A DNA stretch of 64,000 nt from Cryptomeria japonica (taxonomy: Eukaryota; Streptophyta; Pinopsida; Cupressales; Cupressaceae), in contig NC_081410.1 in the NCBI RefSeq assembly GCF_030272615.1, positions 254,125,533-254,189,532 on the forward strand, in the 5' to 3' direction. This document shows, piece after piece, positions 11,650-22,569 of this stretch. The position numbers were made by a program, and so were the translations under genes. Below the pieces are notes generated by a model that searched no databases, was not told the DNA's origin, and was given only the letters and a program-made list of their open reading frames with translations. Position 1 is the stretch's first letter. Each line of letters starts with the position of its first letter.

Positions 11650-12440
11650 ACATTCCTAGTCCACCTTGCCACCTCCGCAGCTTCACGTTCCTCGTTGACT
11701 TTCTTGGCTTGTAAGGTGAGAGGGCAATCCTATCCGTAGTTAGCATGAGCTTCACCTATTGCAATTTCCTCCACACCAAATCTGTCATCCTCAATCCATT
11801 CCTCTCCACTCCCCAGCTCCAACGCTCCTACAATCTCAGTCGCATCCTCCTCATCAATTTAATCTTCATCTACCAACCCTTCAGTGGTTAGGTAGTCCCA
11901 ATGCCAATCATCCTCCTCAGATTCCTTGATTTTGGCTACATACATGAGGAAATTGATACTACATAGTATATCACTCCTTCGTGCCTGCAACAACTACGCA
12001 TCTTGTGTTTACACAATCAAAAATTTAAAAACCCTTCCAATGTAATATTTTTGTGGGAGGAGAATGAGGAGGTTCTCATCCACATTGTTGATGATTGCAT
12101 CAATGTTGTGCAAATATGCATGCTTGAACACCATCTGGGTGAGTTTTTTTGCCCCCTCCTTGGAAACCCTGACATATAACAACATGGCAAGAAAAAAGGT
12201 TGGAATGTCCGAACTCTATGATACACCATCAAGAACTCCAACTCTAGCACTGTCTTGACTGCATGCATTATGTATGGATGGCCATTCACCAAGACCCCTC
12301 GTAACCGTTTATTAGTGACTTCACCTACAAATGATATCTATGGTTTCGTTGCCCTAAACATAATTGGCGTGTCCATCACTCCCACCTCAGTGTTTCCAAC
12401 TTGAACATGTAATGTGAAATGATGGTAATACCCCAATGCC
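11650..12440 (-). pseudogene. Degenerate coding remnant, unrecognised
   Basis: On the minus strand, from about 12440 down to 11650, protein-like frames follow one another with one or two frame changes. Segments include NKRLRGVLVNGHPYIMHAVK (about 12330-12260), a hydrophobic middle with NIDAIINNVDENLLILP (about 12110-12060), and an acidic C-terminal part (DEEDATEIVGALELGSGEEW, about 11855-11795). Several TAG/TAA stops interrupt. I cannot assign a family. A retroelement or host-gene fragment are both possible. Confidence 0.35.
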
Positions 12441-13008
12441 CAATTTAAAGGTATTCGATCAGATTTAGCATAAATTTCTCATTAAATGAACACTTACCAT
12501 AAATTGCCTTGTGCGATATATATTAATAATATATATATCTTTTTTTTTTTTTCTAATTTTTGATACAAGTACATAAACCCACAAACAAAATTTCACTTTC
12601 ACAAGAGATTTGCAAAGAAAAATAACAAAACCATCAACATTATTATTCATGTGAGATCAAGAAGTACATTCTATGGACTATATCTGTAGTAATTGTCATG
12701 ACAGATCATAAACTAATTAATATTGCTGAAGGAGTATATACATTCTTCATTGTAGAAGACTCCACATTCTAACTTAGAGACTACTACTATACCCTTTTCC
12801 AAAGAGACCAAGATTCCCTCCAAATTTTTTTCTTAATTATAGCCTTGGAATTCCTTTTATAAGAGTAAGGAATGCAACAAGCTTCAGGATGTATACAACT
12901 GCCATGTTCTCATTTGACATATATTTGTTTTATATGCATGGAAATGATATATTCCCAATATGAAACCTAAAATAAAATAGCATAACTTATCAAACCATAT
13001 GACTAAAA
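12441..13008. other. Unclassified AT-rich stretch
   Basis: Contains an AT run (about 12520-12538) followed by a T tract (12539-12553). No open frame of substance. Confidence 0.4.
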
Positions 13009-13421
13009 CTACCTTATGAGCCATGCCACTATCGCACATTTGTGGTTATTGATGCAGAGAATACCAGGATATAAGATTCTCATTGAATTTCTTGGTAGGG
13101 GAGAACTTTGAGAGTTTTGATCAAGCAGGGATGCTTGACTCCAAAACTGCATCTCCTGTGTCTTCACCCAACTTTCTCTCTGCATTCTACCCATTATAAG
13201 GGGGACATGGCAATTGCCAGAGAGATCATAATTATTTGTAATTGCAGCCAAAGCCTATAGTTGCACTCGAGCCTTTTAATAACCCTCTGGTTATCTTTGG
13301 CTATTTTAACAACCCTCTGGCTACAAGGTAAGTCATTAATTTTCTTTACTTCATGGCATCTGCAAACCTTCAACCATATCTCCTTATTCCAGAATTGAGT
13401 TGCACCTTCTATGCACTTCAT
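13009..13421 (-). pseudogene. Possible coding remnant, two overlapping minus-strand frames
   Basis: Frames 13421-13194 and 13251-13009 overlap and could be one reading interrupted by a frameshift. The first contains FWNKEIWLKVCRCHEVKK and RVVKIAKDNQRVIKRLECNY, which look like real protein. The second is rich in Q, S and P. No family recognised, no splice context convincing. Confidence 0.22.
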
Positions 13422-14339
13422 TTTAAAACCTCTGCAAGCAAAACAATACTTCCTAAAAACTTGTCTCTAGATAATGTCTATCTTCTAAATTCTAAAATGT
13501 AGCATGTGAATGACCAGAAGAACTTAGAAGAAGGGAATGAATGAGGAGATTGAATAGAACTCTTAGAAATCTAAACCGGTCTATCTTCTACATTTTGAAA
13601 TGCAGCATGCAAATAATTACCATATTTCTCGATTTGCGAAGTGATGACAATTGACTGTTAGGTCTATACTTTGGATTATTCCATATACTATATTAATCTA
13701 TGTGAGATGCAATTTTCTCCCATTCCACAAGAAAGATTTCATTCCAATAGTCCCGACACCTGTAAATCTATACATGACTCAAAAACCTCAACATAGAGTA
13801 ATACTGGTAGCTTTTCATTGAATATTAAATATGTACTATCCTCCGTATTTTTCTTCCTTTGACACATACAACGTTTTGAGTTTTATATGAAAAAGGATAG
13901 CAAAGAATCCTCGATCAAGATTTCATACATGCCAAAACATGGCTTTCTAAAATATTTCATACGGATATGCATGACACTTACAGCTAAGATATGATGTGTT
14001 TTCTATATTAGTGTTTTTCTCCAATTAGTAATAGAAGATTAGCCTTAATTATTCTACAATATTTATGTGATTAAAAAACATTCACCAATGTAATATTATT
14101 TTCCCTCAAAAATATTGAATGACTCACCTTAATTATTTCCCTATGTATTTTCTTATCCCGAAGCACATTCTGTGATCTTAAAAAACTGCCCAGGGCAAGG
14201 AAAGCGCTCTCCATCTCTTTGTAAAATTATCCTGGGACCTTTTGGAACTGGCTGGAAAGTTCCTCTGGGCAATTTTGATTCACTAACTTGATTCTTTGGA
14301 GGTTTCCCTAATATATTAATATGATTATAAATGTTTTTT
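13422..14339. other. Unclassified AT-rich stretch
   Basis: Two echoes of one phrase (TCTATCTTCTAAATTCTAAAA near 13479 and CTATCTTCTACATTTTGAAA near 13581) suggest an old duplication of about 100 bp. Nothing coding is supported. Confidence 0.35.
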
Positions 14340-14401
14340 TGTAGATACATGCATACATATATAATATATAATTACATGTATAGACATATATGTGTTCTTA
14401 T

Positions 14402-14466
<65 letters not shown>

Positions 14467-14502
14467 TACATACATTTATACATACATATATATATATATA
14501 TG

Positions 14503-14552
<50 letters not shown>

Positions 14553-14760
14553 AATGTATGTATATATGTATATATATACATATATATATAGATACATATA
14601 TACATACATTTATGCATATATATGTATATATGTACATATATATATGTATATATATACTTATATATATGTACATATATACATACATATATATACATATATA
14701 TATATATGCATAAATGTATATATATATGTATCTATATATATATATATATATACATACATG

Positions 14761-14812
<52 letters not shown>
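14340..14812. repeat. Compound TA/TG/TACA microsatellite with inverted repeats
   Basis: Runs of (TA)n (14408-14461), (TG)n (about 14511-14548), mixed TACATA/TATG blocks and a second (TG)n (about 14773-14810). The phrase TACATACATTTATAC (14468) is matched by its reverse complement GTATAAATGTATGTA (14548), and ATACATTTATGCATA (about 14603) by TATGCATAAATGTAT (about 14705), so the block could fold into two nested hairpins. Long open frames here are artefacts of the repeat. Confidence 0.9.
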
Positions 14813-14813
<1 letters not shown>

Positions 14814-15236
14814 TTGTATCTATTGTTTTTCCTTTTTTCTCTTTTTCATTATTATAAACATTTACATAATCATACATTCATGAATGTATATGATTATATA
14901 ATTTTAAATGTAAGCATTCTTTTGTATAATGTTCTTTTGTTTTTATTTTATGTTTTATCTAATTATAATCTTATTTATATGTTATTTCTTATGTAATTGT
15001 TTGTTTGTATCTACAATGTACATGCATTCTGTAGGATTGGTTTTTTGCTTCCTTGTGTAGCATGTAAAACCTTTGAAAAATCTTAGGGTTTAGGGTTTAA
15101 GAGGATGGGTTTCTTCTTGTCTCAATTTTTTTTTTCCTTGGGCATTATTCTAATTTTAAGTTAACTGGCTACTATTGGTTCCCAATTTTTTAAGTTTCTA
15201 TGTTTAGGGGTCTGTGTCGTTCTTTTACCAGCCTCG
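14813..15236. other. AT-rich stretch with a telomere-like doublet; possible LTR end
   Basis: CTTAGGGTTTAGGGTTTAAG at 15082-15101 holds two and a half plant telomere repeats, too few to call an interstitial telomere. If the motif at 15237 is a real primer-binding site, the 3' end of an LTR should lie near 15230, but I cannot place its boundaries. Confidence 0.3.
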
Positions 15237-15249
15237 AGTATTAGAGCCT
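15237..15249 (+). other. Possible primer-binding site, tRNA-Met type
   Basis: AGTATTAGAGCC matches the GGTATTAGAGCC primer-binding site seen in reverse at 55326-55340 and 59625-59638, except for its first bases. It lies upstream of the GGGATAA array on the plus strand. It would make the array part of a retrotransposon leader. No convincing LTR end is visible beside it. Confidence 0.35.
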
Positions 15250-15417
15250 TTTGTCGGGCCGGTTTCCCTTAAAAACCCTGTGTCTCGGTTATGGCCTTCT
15301 ATTAATGTCTGAGTATTCATTGGGTCCTAAGGAGTGGCCCTACACCATGGTCTTAAACCCTCAAGGTTTCCCCACATGCTTGTTTCAAATCTTAAGTAAA
15401 GTATCTTCAGCGGTTCG

Positions 15418-16397
15418 TGATCCGAGATAAAACTTCAAAGAGTCTAGACATAGAAAATTGCCCTACGGCATCATGGGGTCATCAAAAAATTGCCTGGGAT
15501 AACAAAAGCAGCAAAAACAAAGGAGAAAAGTTATCCCAAGGAGCAAAAAGTAGCATCCAAAGACCACCTGGGATAACTCCTAGCAAAGAGTTGCAAAGGG
15601 ATAGAGTTTTATCTTGGGGTAGCTTCCAAAGAGTAAAATTACTATAGAAAGGTTGCCCCGGGAAGATTTTCGATTAGCATTGAGAGGCCTTGGGATAATT
15701 TTACGAAGAAACAGAGAAGGTTTTATTTGCCCCGATCGATTTATCAAGAACAAAGGTTATATCTTGGGATAAGAATATAAGGTTGTGGAGAGGGAAAATA
15801 TTATCCCATGGTGGTTTGCAAGGCATTTCTTATGGTCCTGAGATAAGGAGTAAGATGAAACAAATAACAAGTTATTCTAGAGGAATAGAGAGCATATGCA
15901 GAGTGATACTTTGGGTTTCAATAGGAGTATGCACATAGATACTTGGGCTTCGAGATAAGAGGATTAGTAAATAAGCAATGAAATCTTTATCCGAGAGGGT
16001 CACGAAGGTCAAAGGAAACAGGCCCAAGATAAAAGGCAGAAGGAAATACAATAGAAGTCTTATCCCGGGGGACTGGGAAGTGCATTCTTCGATGCTCCGG
16101 AATAAAAATGGCAAAAGAAGACGAAGTGAAAAGCTTGTCCCAGGGAAGCACAAGGTGTGATAGTGACTTGATTTTGGGTTTTAGTGAGAATAAATAAAGA
16201 GAGATAAAAATCTGCTTTGGGATAAGAAGGGGATCAAATTTGAAGTAATTCTTATCCCAGAAAGATGAAAGAATTAGAGAAATGGGCCTCAAGATAAGAA
16301 ACAAAGCCAAAGATAGTGAAGATTTTATCCTAGAGTGATAAATGAAGTTGCAAACAGATGCCCAGGGAAAGAGGATGCAGTGAACTCATGGCATTTA
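15418..16397. repeat. Array of alternating GGGATAA / TTATCCC motifs
   Basis: About eighteen matches or near matches occur in under 1 kb, in both orientations, spaced mostly 30-60 bp. Clear ones are GGGATAA at 15496, 15570, 15692, 15766 and 16219; TTATCCC at 15531, 15801, 16060 and 16254; one-base variants GAGATAA at 15423, 15840 and 15952 and TTATCCG at 15987. C or G runs often extend the motif (CCTGGGATAA, TTATCCCGGGGG). The array is cut by the copia-like insertion at 16398 and a last piece (TTGCCCCG) sits at 40240. The sequence between motifs is purine-rich, with no shared longer unit that I can align by eye. Confidence 0.75.
16393..16397. repeat. Target-site duplication, left copy (ATTTA)
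   Basis: ATTTA directly precedes TGTTGG at 16398 and is repeated exactly at 40235-40239 after the CCAACA end of the other LTR. This brackets 16398-40234 as one insertion. Confidence 0.9.
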
Positions 16398-17308
16398 TGT
16401 TGGAAACCAAAAACACTGAGAGGGGGGGGGGGGGGGGTGAATCAGTGTTATACCAGAATAAAATATTTTAGCCTTGGCAAAACATACATACACCAACCGA
16501 TATTCCGGTATACACAGAATTGAAAGAAGTAATGCAACCAATAAGCCAAACATATAAATGAGAACCATAACACACATATTTATACGTGGAAAACCTCAAT
16601 GAGGAAAAACCACATTGGGATTTGTGACCCACAATATCAATCCATCGGCCATATCAAGAGATATTACAATATATGTTGGGGCCTGCACTTGCATGAAGGC
16701 TTACAACCTAGAGCACACTGCTCATCACAAAAGGAGTCTCACTGAATACATACAAATCCAAACTACAATCCGGAGAAGTGTTGGACTGCAAAAGATAGCA
16801 TCTCCTATGCCAGAAAATAGTTCTAGTTTAAGCTCTATTTGTTGTGGTTAAAACCTCAGTACCAAAATAACCCTTACAATGAATTCCTCATATACATAGT
16901 CTCTCTGATATATTTTGCATTACATACATCCATAACCTAATATATATCCATTTCTTATATTTTTTCATCTATGCATATCCTATATATACCCTATACAAAT
17001 TTATGCCTTATGTCGGCTTACAAGGATATATATAATTACATAATACATGTCGGCCTGATAATATAAATGTATAAACATTAAAACAAATTGCTGATGCTGG
17101 ATCCAAGATATGTTGGCCTCCAATACCAATATCCTTTATTATACCACATTGTTGATGACCAAAGAAATCTTCTAACCTATCGGTGTCGGTGCCAATGTCG
17201 GGTCTGTGAAGTGCCTGTCGATATACTATATGAAGCCTGAACCCAAAAACATGTTACCATCAATGACAACATAATGAAACATAACCAATAGAGTGTCAAT
17301 TGCCACTA
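16398..17308 (-). repeat. 3' LTR of element H (911 bp)
   Basis: Plus-strand ends are TGTTGG (16398) and GCCACTA (17308, a mutated GCCAACA). It is the partner of 39610-40234, which lacks about 275 bp present here at roughly 16803-17072. A pure G run (about 16422-16437) lies in the conserved poly-C/GAATCA block. It matches element A's LTR, reversed, at both ends. Confidence 0.85.
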
Positions 17309-17310
17309 AT

Positions 17311-17320
17311 CTCCCCCTTT
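17311..17320 (-). other. Polypurine tract of element H
   Basis: CTCCCCCTTT on the plus strand is AAAGGGGGAG on the element strand, directly before the LTR. Further C-rich blocks at 17386 and 17480 repeat the motif in the 3' untranslated region (17321-17691), where no coding frame is seen. Confidence 0.8.
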
Positions 17321-17691
17321 GGCATTGATGGCAACGCTCATGTGAAAAATGGTCATGGTTTCAATTGCTGGTTTCATCCTTCCTTGCTCCCCCGAAGCTA
17401 AATATGCAAAATGCTCTAATATTCCAAAATTCCAAAAACTATGTATGCAACCCTTCATTTTTTTTCACATTTATACTACTCCCCCTTTGACATCAATGCC
17501 CAAAAATTGTAAAAATAAATGTCAAAGAATGATAACTGTACACTGAATATCTCAAAAAAAATGTCTTACTAGAGCTTGACCAATTTCAAGATTTTCGGGT
17601 AAGCTTTCTCTAGTAACTCCACATAAGTATCCCAACCGGTTTTGAGTATGCCAGAGATACATACAAGTCCACTTAGTAAATATGCAAATTA

Positions 17692-18645
17692 TTATTTCTC
17701 ATTAACCTCTGCTGGTGTGGGCTTACCAAGTATATCCATGCATTCCCTCTTATGAACACCAAGTGAATCCAATCTTGGACTCACCAAACCTTTGAGACTT
17801 TTGGCTCTCTGAATGATCTTATCTCTTTCTTTCTCAAGAGTAGAAATTTGATTCTCCAAAGTTAAATTTTTTCCATCTATAGATGTGGTCAATGAAATTA
17901 GTCCATCAAAAGAGTTAGCAATATTAGCAATTTTGTCATGTACCACTTTTATCTTTTCATCCACTTTTCTTGTAAGAATCTCTATATTGCAACATACCCT
18001 GTATATATTAGTACTTTGTTTCAAGGAATTTTCTATCAAAATTAACTTCTCAATCTTTTTCTTCTCTCTATCAATGATCTGATCAAAAGCTGCTTTCTTA
18101 GCCAAAGTGAATTTTTCAAGTGCTAGCCGGTTAGAGATCTGGTGTAATGATTGAAAATCTTTAGAGACATGTTTTGTTATTATCTTAAGCTTGCTAGAAG
18201 GACTCACTTCCTTCTCAATCTTACATTCTGAGACCAATATGTGCAAAACAACTATGGATTGATCTATAATCCCTTTGTTTGTGTTTCCTTCCTTCATCAG
18301 TTTCTAAGTAGCCAACATCATTAGTTTCATGGGACTCATCTCTGTGATATTTTTTTTTTTCACTAGAGAAGTGTCAATTATCAATAATGATGTGACAACA
18401 ACTGGTTCCCTACTGGATTCCCATGTTTTCTCTAGTTATTTATCCTTTATTACCTCCTCACTTGCACCGATGGCTTTGCCACTTGGTGCAGTCTGTGCAA
18501 CTGTCAGTTCCTCTCTAGGAACAATATCCTCAACCTGTACAATGTTTTGTGCATTAACTGGTGTCTTTGAATTTGTTTGTGCATTTGGCTCAATTTCCAC
18601 TATCTTGATGTTCTTCAAAACTAAGGGTGGAGTACCCATAATTCT
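17692..18645 (-). pseudogene. C-terminal part of the element H unknown-function ORF
   Basis: The frame 18297-17692 gives 201 codons ending in a natural stop, preceded by 18645-18436 in a frame broken by a stop near 18300. It corresponds to 1564-2510 of element A: both share NIYRVCCNIEILT, a TTSIDG motif and GLVSPRLDSLGVHKREC before the stop. The long heptad-like stretch (about 18130-17800) is probably coiled coil. The upstream half lies 17 kb away, beyond the gypsy insertion. At the junction the motif continues as MGTPPL, matching LGTSTP of element A just after GKGI. Role unknown; a structural or nucleic-acid-binding partner of Gag is only a guess. Confidence 0.7.
18641..18645. repeat. Target-site duplication of gypsy element, left copy (ATTCT)
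   Basis: ATTCT precedes the TGTAGACAC start of the 5' LTR; ATTCC follows the 3' LTR at 35906-35910. Four of five bases match, consistent with one later mutation. Confidence 0.75.
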
Positions 18646-19171
18646 TGTAGACACTTAAAAACAATTATTTTAATTATTTTTAAATTCTTGACATAATTAA
18701 TTTATTAATTATGCCAAATTTTAATTTTCCTCAATATTTGTTAATTATAATTAATATTGTCACTATAGTCTCTGATTGATTTATTTAATAAATCAACCCC
18801 CTTTTATTCTTCTAAAAATCCCCAATATTAAATCTTCTCGAAATCCTCCTCTTAACTAATTAATTTCAATTAATTAATTAACTTAAGTGATTCCTACAAA
18901 TCACCTTTTCCTAATCCATCATTAACCTAATAAATTCTTCTAGAAACTCCCTAAGCTCACTTAACATTATTCTTCTAATTTTTAATTCCCTCCACTCATT
19001 CTCTCTCCTAGTCAAATCTTCCTACAAATCTTATCTACCCTAATCCCACCTAATCTTTCTTCTAATCCCTCTCCTAATGAGTTGCTAGTGGCTAATCATC
19101 ATGATTAGCCACAAAGTCAACTCCTTGTCCCTTCCATCCAATCACTCTCCTTAAATGCCCTTTTCCTAGGT

Positions 19172-19450
19172 GAATGTGAGATTTTCAAAATCTCACATTC
19201 CTCTAGGCATCTCATCTTCCAAGGAATTTTTGATTCCTCCTTATTCCTTCAATCCCCATGAACCTCCCTTTTTGAAGAATTTTTAATTCTTCCTCTCCAT
19301 CCCTCAAGAAATGTCCCATCCCTTGCTCTTCTCAAGGCACATTGGGAAGTCTTCCCAATGTACCTTGAGGAGTGTGGAGACAAGAAATGCCTTTAAGGCA
19401 TATCTTTTGGTCTCCACACCTCCTCTTGGGCCTTGTGTGGGCTCACAAGG
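19172..19450. repeat. Ladder of hairpins upstream of the LTR promoter
   Basis: Consecutive inverted repeats: 19172-19200 (14-bp perfect arms, GAATGTGAGATTTT), 19223-19237 (GGAAT arms), 19274-19292 (GAAGAATT arms), 19331-19369 (19-bp arms with one mismatch and a 1-base loop), 19368-19424 (outer arms GTGTGGAGAC/GTCTCCACAC with an inner ATGCCTT/AAGGCAT stem) and 19431-19450 (CCTTGTG arms). The same set is in the 3' LTR from 35149. Confidence 0.85.
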
Positions 19451-19507
19451 AATACTGACCCTCTATCTTGGGTTAATCTTAGCCCTTCATTTCTTCTCCT
19501 CTCTCCC

Positions 19508-19515
19508 TATAAATT
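19508..19515 (+). promoter_or_regulatory. TATA box of the Tat 5' LTR
   Basis: CCCTATAAATTAAGG fits a plant TATA box and is conserved in the 3' LTR at 35485-35492. Transcription would start about 30 bp downstream, leaving roughly 390 bp of R-U5. Confidence 0.6.
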
Positions 19516-19932
19516 AAGGACTCCATACCCTCACATATCATCTCCAATTTTAGCAATTTCATGCTGTTAGTTTGTGCCTAGAAAACCATATTTGCATCCT
19601 CATCATGCCAAAATTACCCTTCATCCATACTTAGCCATATTATCCATCTCATCCTTCAAATCCATTTTATCCATTTTTTACACAGTGTTGGAGAGCCAAC
19701 CACATCAAGCAATCTAGGAGAAAATCGACATCATGTTAGAGGCATTTGGGCACACTTCGACTTCATCCAAGCTCAATCCGAGGAAGATGGTAAAGATTTG
19801 CAACGTAAAAGGTATGAATCTTCATGTTTTCTATGTGATTTGGTTTATACTTTATGATTTCAGATGTTTTTGTGTTTTGATTTGCATATTAACCATCCAA
19901 ATCCACCTTCCACTCTTTTCCTCTCTTCATTC

Positions 19933-19950
19933 TGGCATGCCCAGTGGGAC
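19933..19950 (+). other. Primer-binding site of Tat element
   Basis: TGGCATGCCCAGTGGGAC starts three bases after the LTR and opens with TGG, as expected for pairing with the CCA end of a tRNA. I do not assign the tRNA. Confidence 0.65.
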
Positions 19951-22569
19951 CCACGTCCCTAAAAACTAATGTTTTTTGAGTTTTTGTGAATTTGCAAGTC
20001 GCAGGTATCAGAACAGCACGAGAGACTACAAATCAGTGCGAGCGATTTGGGGTCAATGCGATAGACATACTCCTTCGGCGCGTGCACATGCGCATCAGCG
20101 TGAGTGCAAACACATCAACATGACCATTTACAACATTTAATTTTTTTTTCCCGCTCTATTTTAATTTAAAAAATTTCACTCTCTATTTGTCTATTTGACG
20201 CATGTGCAGGCGCATCAGCACAAGCGAACGCGTTTCGGCGTGAGCGAATACTAACCAGCATGACCATTTTAAAAAACTCCCGCCCTCAGCAAAAATTTGG
20301 GTTTTTAAAATTTGAATTTCAAAATTTTAATCACTAACTTTTGTGTCTTTTTTTTCAGGATTTCAATGCGGGCGTAGGCGTTTTAGCACAAGCGCAAGAG
20401 TTTTAGCATGGGCATAGGCGTTTCAGCATGACCAATATAAACCAGTGTGACAGACATGTATAAAATCCCAGTTCAGTCTGCATTAAGTCCTTATTATTAT
20501 TATTTTTTATGTTATCTACAATGCATACGTAGGGGTTTTGGCGCCTGCATAGGCACTTCAGTGCGACTGACTGCACTTGAGCGCGTCCGCTGTATGTGCA
20601 AGCCAGTGAGTACTGATTCTTTTTTTTAGTGTTGCAACTTTTCTCGATCGTTCAAGACCTAGAAAACAGAAAATCCTACTAATCTGAACTATTTTGTAGG
20701 TTGCCTAGGAGTTCCAACCAAATATTGTGTCTTAACTAAGCACCTAGATTTAATTAAAGGATAAATGAACCATTGTCTTGTGTGTTTTGTGAAAAGCGTA
20801 GAGGTAGGAGAGTATGCTCTCATCTAGCTAGACGATTAGAAATCCAGACCCTCTAAATTTTTCACGTTTGTTGCATGCTTACCTTTAGCAGGCTTGCCCT
20901 CCCAACTTGCTCTTTGAGAAGGTAAGAGAGGAACGACCCAGGTGAGTACACCTGGACTTGGGGTTCCCAACTCACTATAATAAATAGGCCATTGATGATG
21001 AAAGGGTCAATGGTTGGGGCTATATGAGAGTTCACTCTCACATTGGGTGCTTGGTAGGATCCTAGAGATCTCAATCACGCTTGCGTGACTACTAAGTTCT
21101 TGGTGCTTCGTTGGGCTATAGGCCTCAATTACGCTTGCGCAACTGTGAAGGGTAGCTCCTAATGGGAAGACATATTAAACACCTTGTGCATAGTGGCTAA
21201 AAACCTTCTAGTCATTTGTGCAGGAGGTCGGACCTCCGAAGACGCCCATATTTTTATGGCTCTTAGTAGATACACAAAGTTTTCCATGAGGATTTTTTAT
21301 GGGAATTGATGCTTGGCTGCCCTAGAGAAGTGAGTGTCATGGATGGGAGCTAGTGGGATCAAGCATCTAAGTGTCCGCTCTAGGTAAGCGTAGTTGGGAA
21401 ACCAATTGGGATCCAATGACTATTGTCCTTGCCAGCCTTAAGAATGTTGTACATGAGCATGAGTGTCTTTGAGATAAAATTCATTTGATCATTGTGTTTG
21501 CTTTGCTTGATACTTGCTTGCCAAGAGTAGACTAAAAACACATCATTATACTCAAACACTTGTCTAAAAGCAAACAATCATCCAAGTCATTATCCACACA
21601 AAGTCCAAATTGTGTCAAAACTCTGTCCATTTCATGTTTCATAAACCTAAGTTGTATAAGCATCCTAAAAAGTCAATCCACTGACCTATCAAGAAAAAGA
21701 AGCTCACACAAGCACAAATCATCAGGCATCAAAATTTTTGGTATACAAACTACAAACTCTTGCTTAAACATAGGACATTCTTGCATCATTACCACAATTA
21801 TGTCCATGGTCATAGAAATGAGTTTGATGCAAGTGATGAACTAAGAGTTCGTGCTCTCCACCAAGGTTCAGGTTTGTCTTTCAACACCAACTATCATCAA
21901 AATCAGGGTGGTCGTGTCCCTCCATACAACTTTCCATTCGAACCAATCATCTATTGAGTCATGTTCATACCAAGGATAACCTAGTCATGAAATTTCTTCT
22001 AATCATCACTATCATCCCTCTTCAATCAATCATCCTCAATCTTTTCCCAAGGACTTAGCACATCAATCAATCACTCAATTAGCAAATTAATTCTCAAAAT
22101 CCAAATCAAATCATCCTTTAATCCAATTTAATCTCACATTATGGTTGCATGCCTCGTGAAGTTCCATTTAGACCTCATCATTAATCACTTGGATTTTGTG
22201 CTTGAAGAAGAATACTCTCCAAGTACCTTTTTCCTTATCCTTTGAGTCAATCAAGACTCTTAACTTACGCCTTTGCTTTGCTTAGGGTCATTAGTCAACC
22301 CTTAGTGGAAGAAAGGATTTTTAATCATCATTCCAAGGTCTAAATTCTACCCAAATTGGTCACTACCTTGCTTGTAGTTTCATCTACCACCTAAGATCCT
22401 CATCCGAGGAATAAGGTGTCAATCCTAATCAAATCCACGTTCTAATCCAAGGACCCTACCAATCAGAAAAATCCCTTTACATCAAAGACAAAACCCAAGA
22501 ATCCAAAAGTCTTGCTAAATCCTCTCATCAAAAATTTCTTCCTCCAAGTTTTTCTAAGGTTATTCTTGT
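19951..22569 (+). other. Untranslated leader of Tat element with GCG-rich minisatellite
   Basis: 2.6 kb without a convincing frame. From 19990 to 20620 there is a loose array of phrases such as GCGCATCAGCG, GCGTGAGCG and CAGCATGACCAT, giving a locally GC-rich and CpG-rich segment. A similar style of repeat is found in the 3' region at 33720-34110. Short frames at 21560-21957 are unsupported. Confidence 0.6.

Larger units (their letters stand above)
18646..19929 (+). repeat. 5' LTR of Tat element (1284 bp)
   Basis: Begins TGTAGACACTTAAAAA and ends CTCTCTTCA, matching 34623-35905 along its whole length. The first part is AT-rich. From 19172 it carries a run of hairpins, then a TATA box at 19508-19515. 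Tips are TG...CA. Confidence 0.9.

Noticed and set aside
12520-12553. Poly-A/T tail suggesting a LINE or SINE end
   Set aside because: A short AT run next to a T tract only; no target duplication and no LINE or SINE sequence nearby.
14325-14996. Several open frames of 86-133 codons on both strands rich in Ile/Tyr/Thr/His/Val
   Set aside because: They are translations of TA, TG and TACA microsatellites, which lack stops in most frames.
15082-15101. Interstitial telomere repeat
   Set aside because: Only two and a half TTTAGGG units; expected by chance in AT-rich plant DNA.
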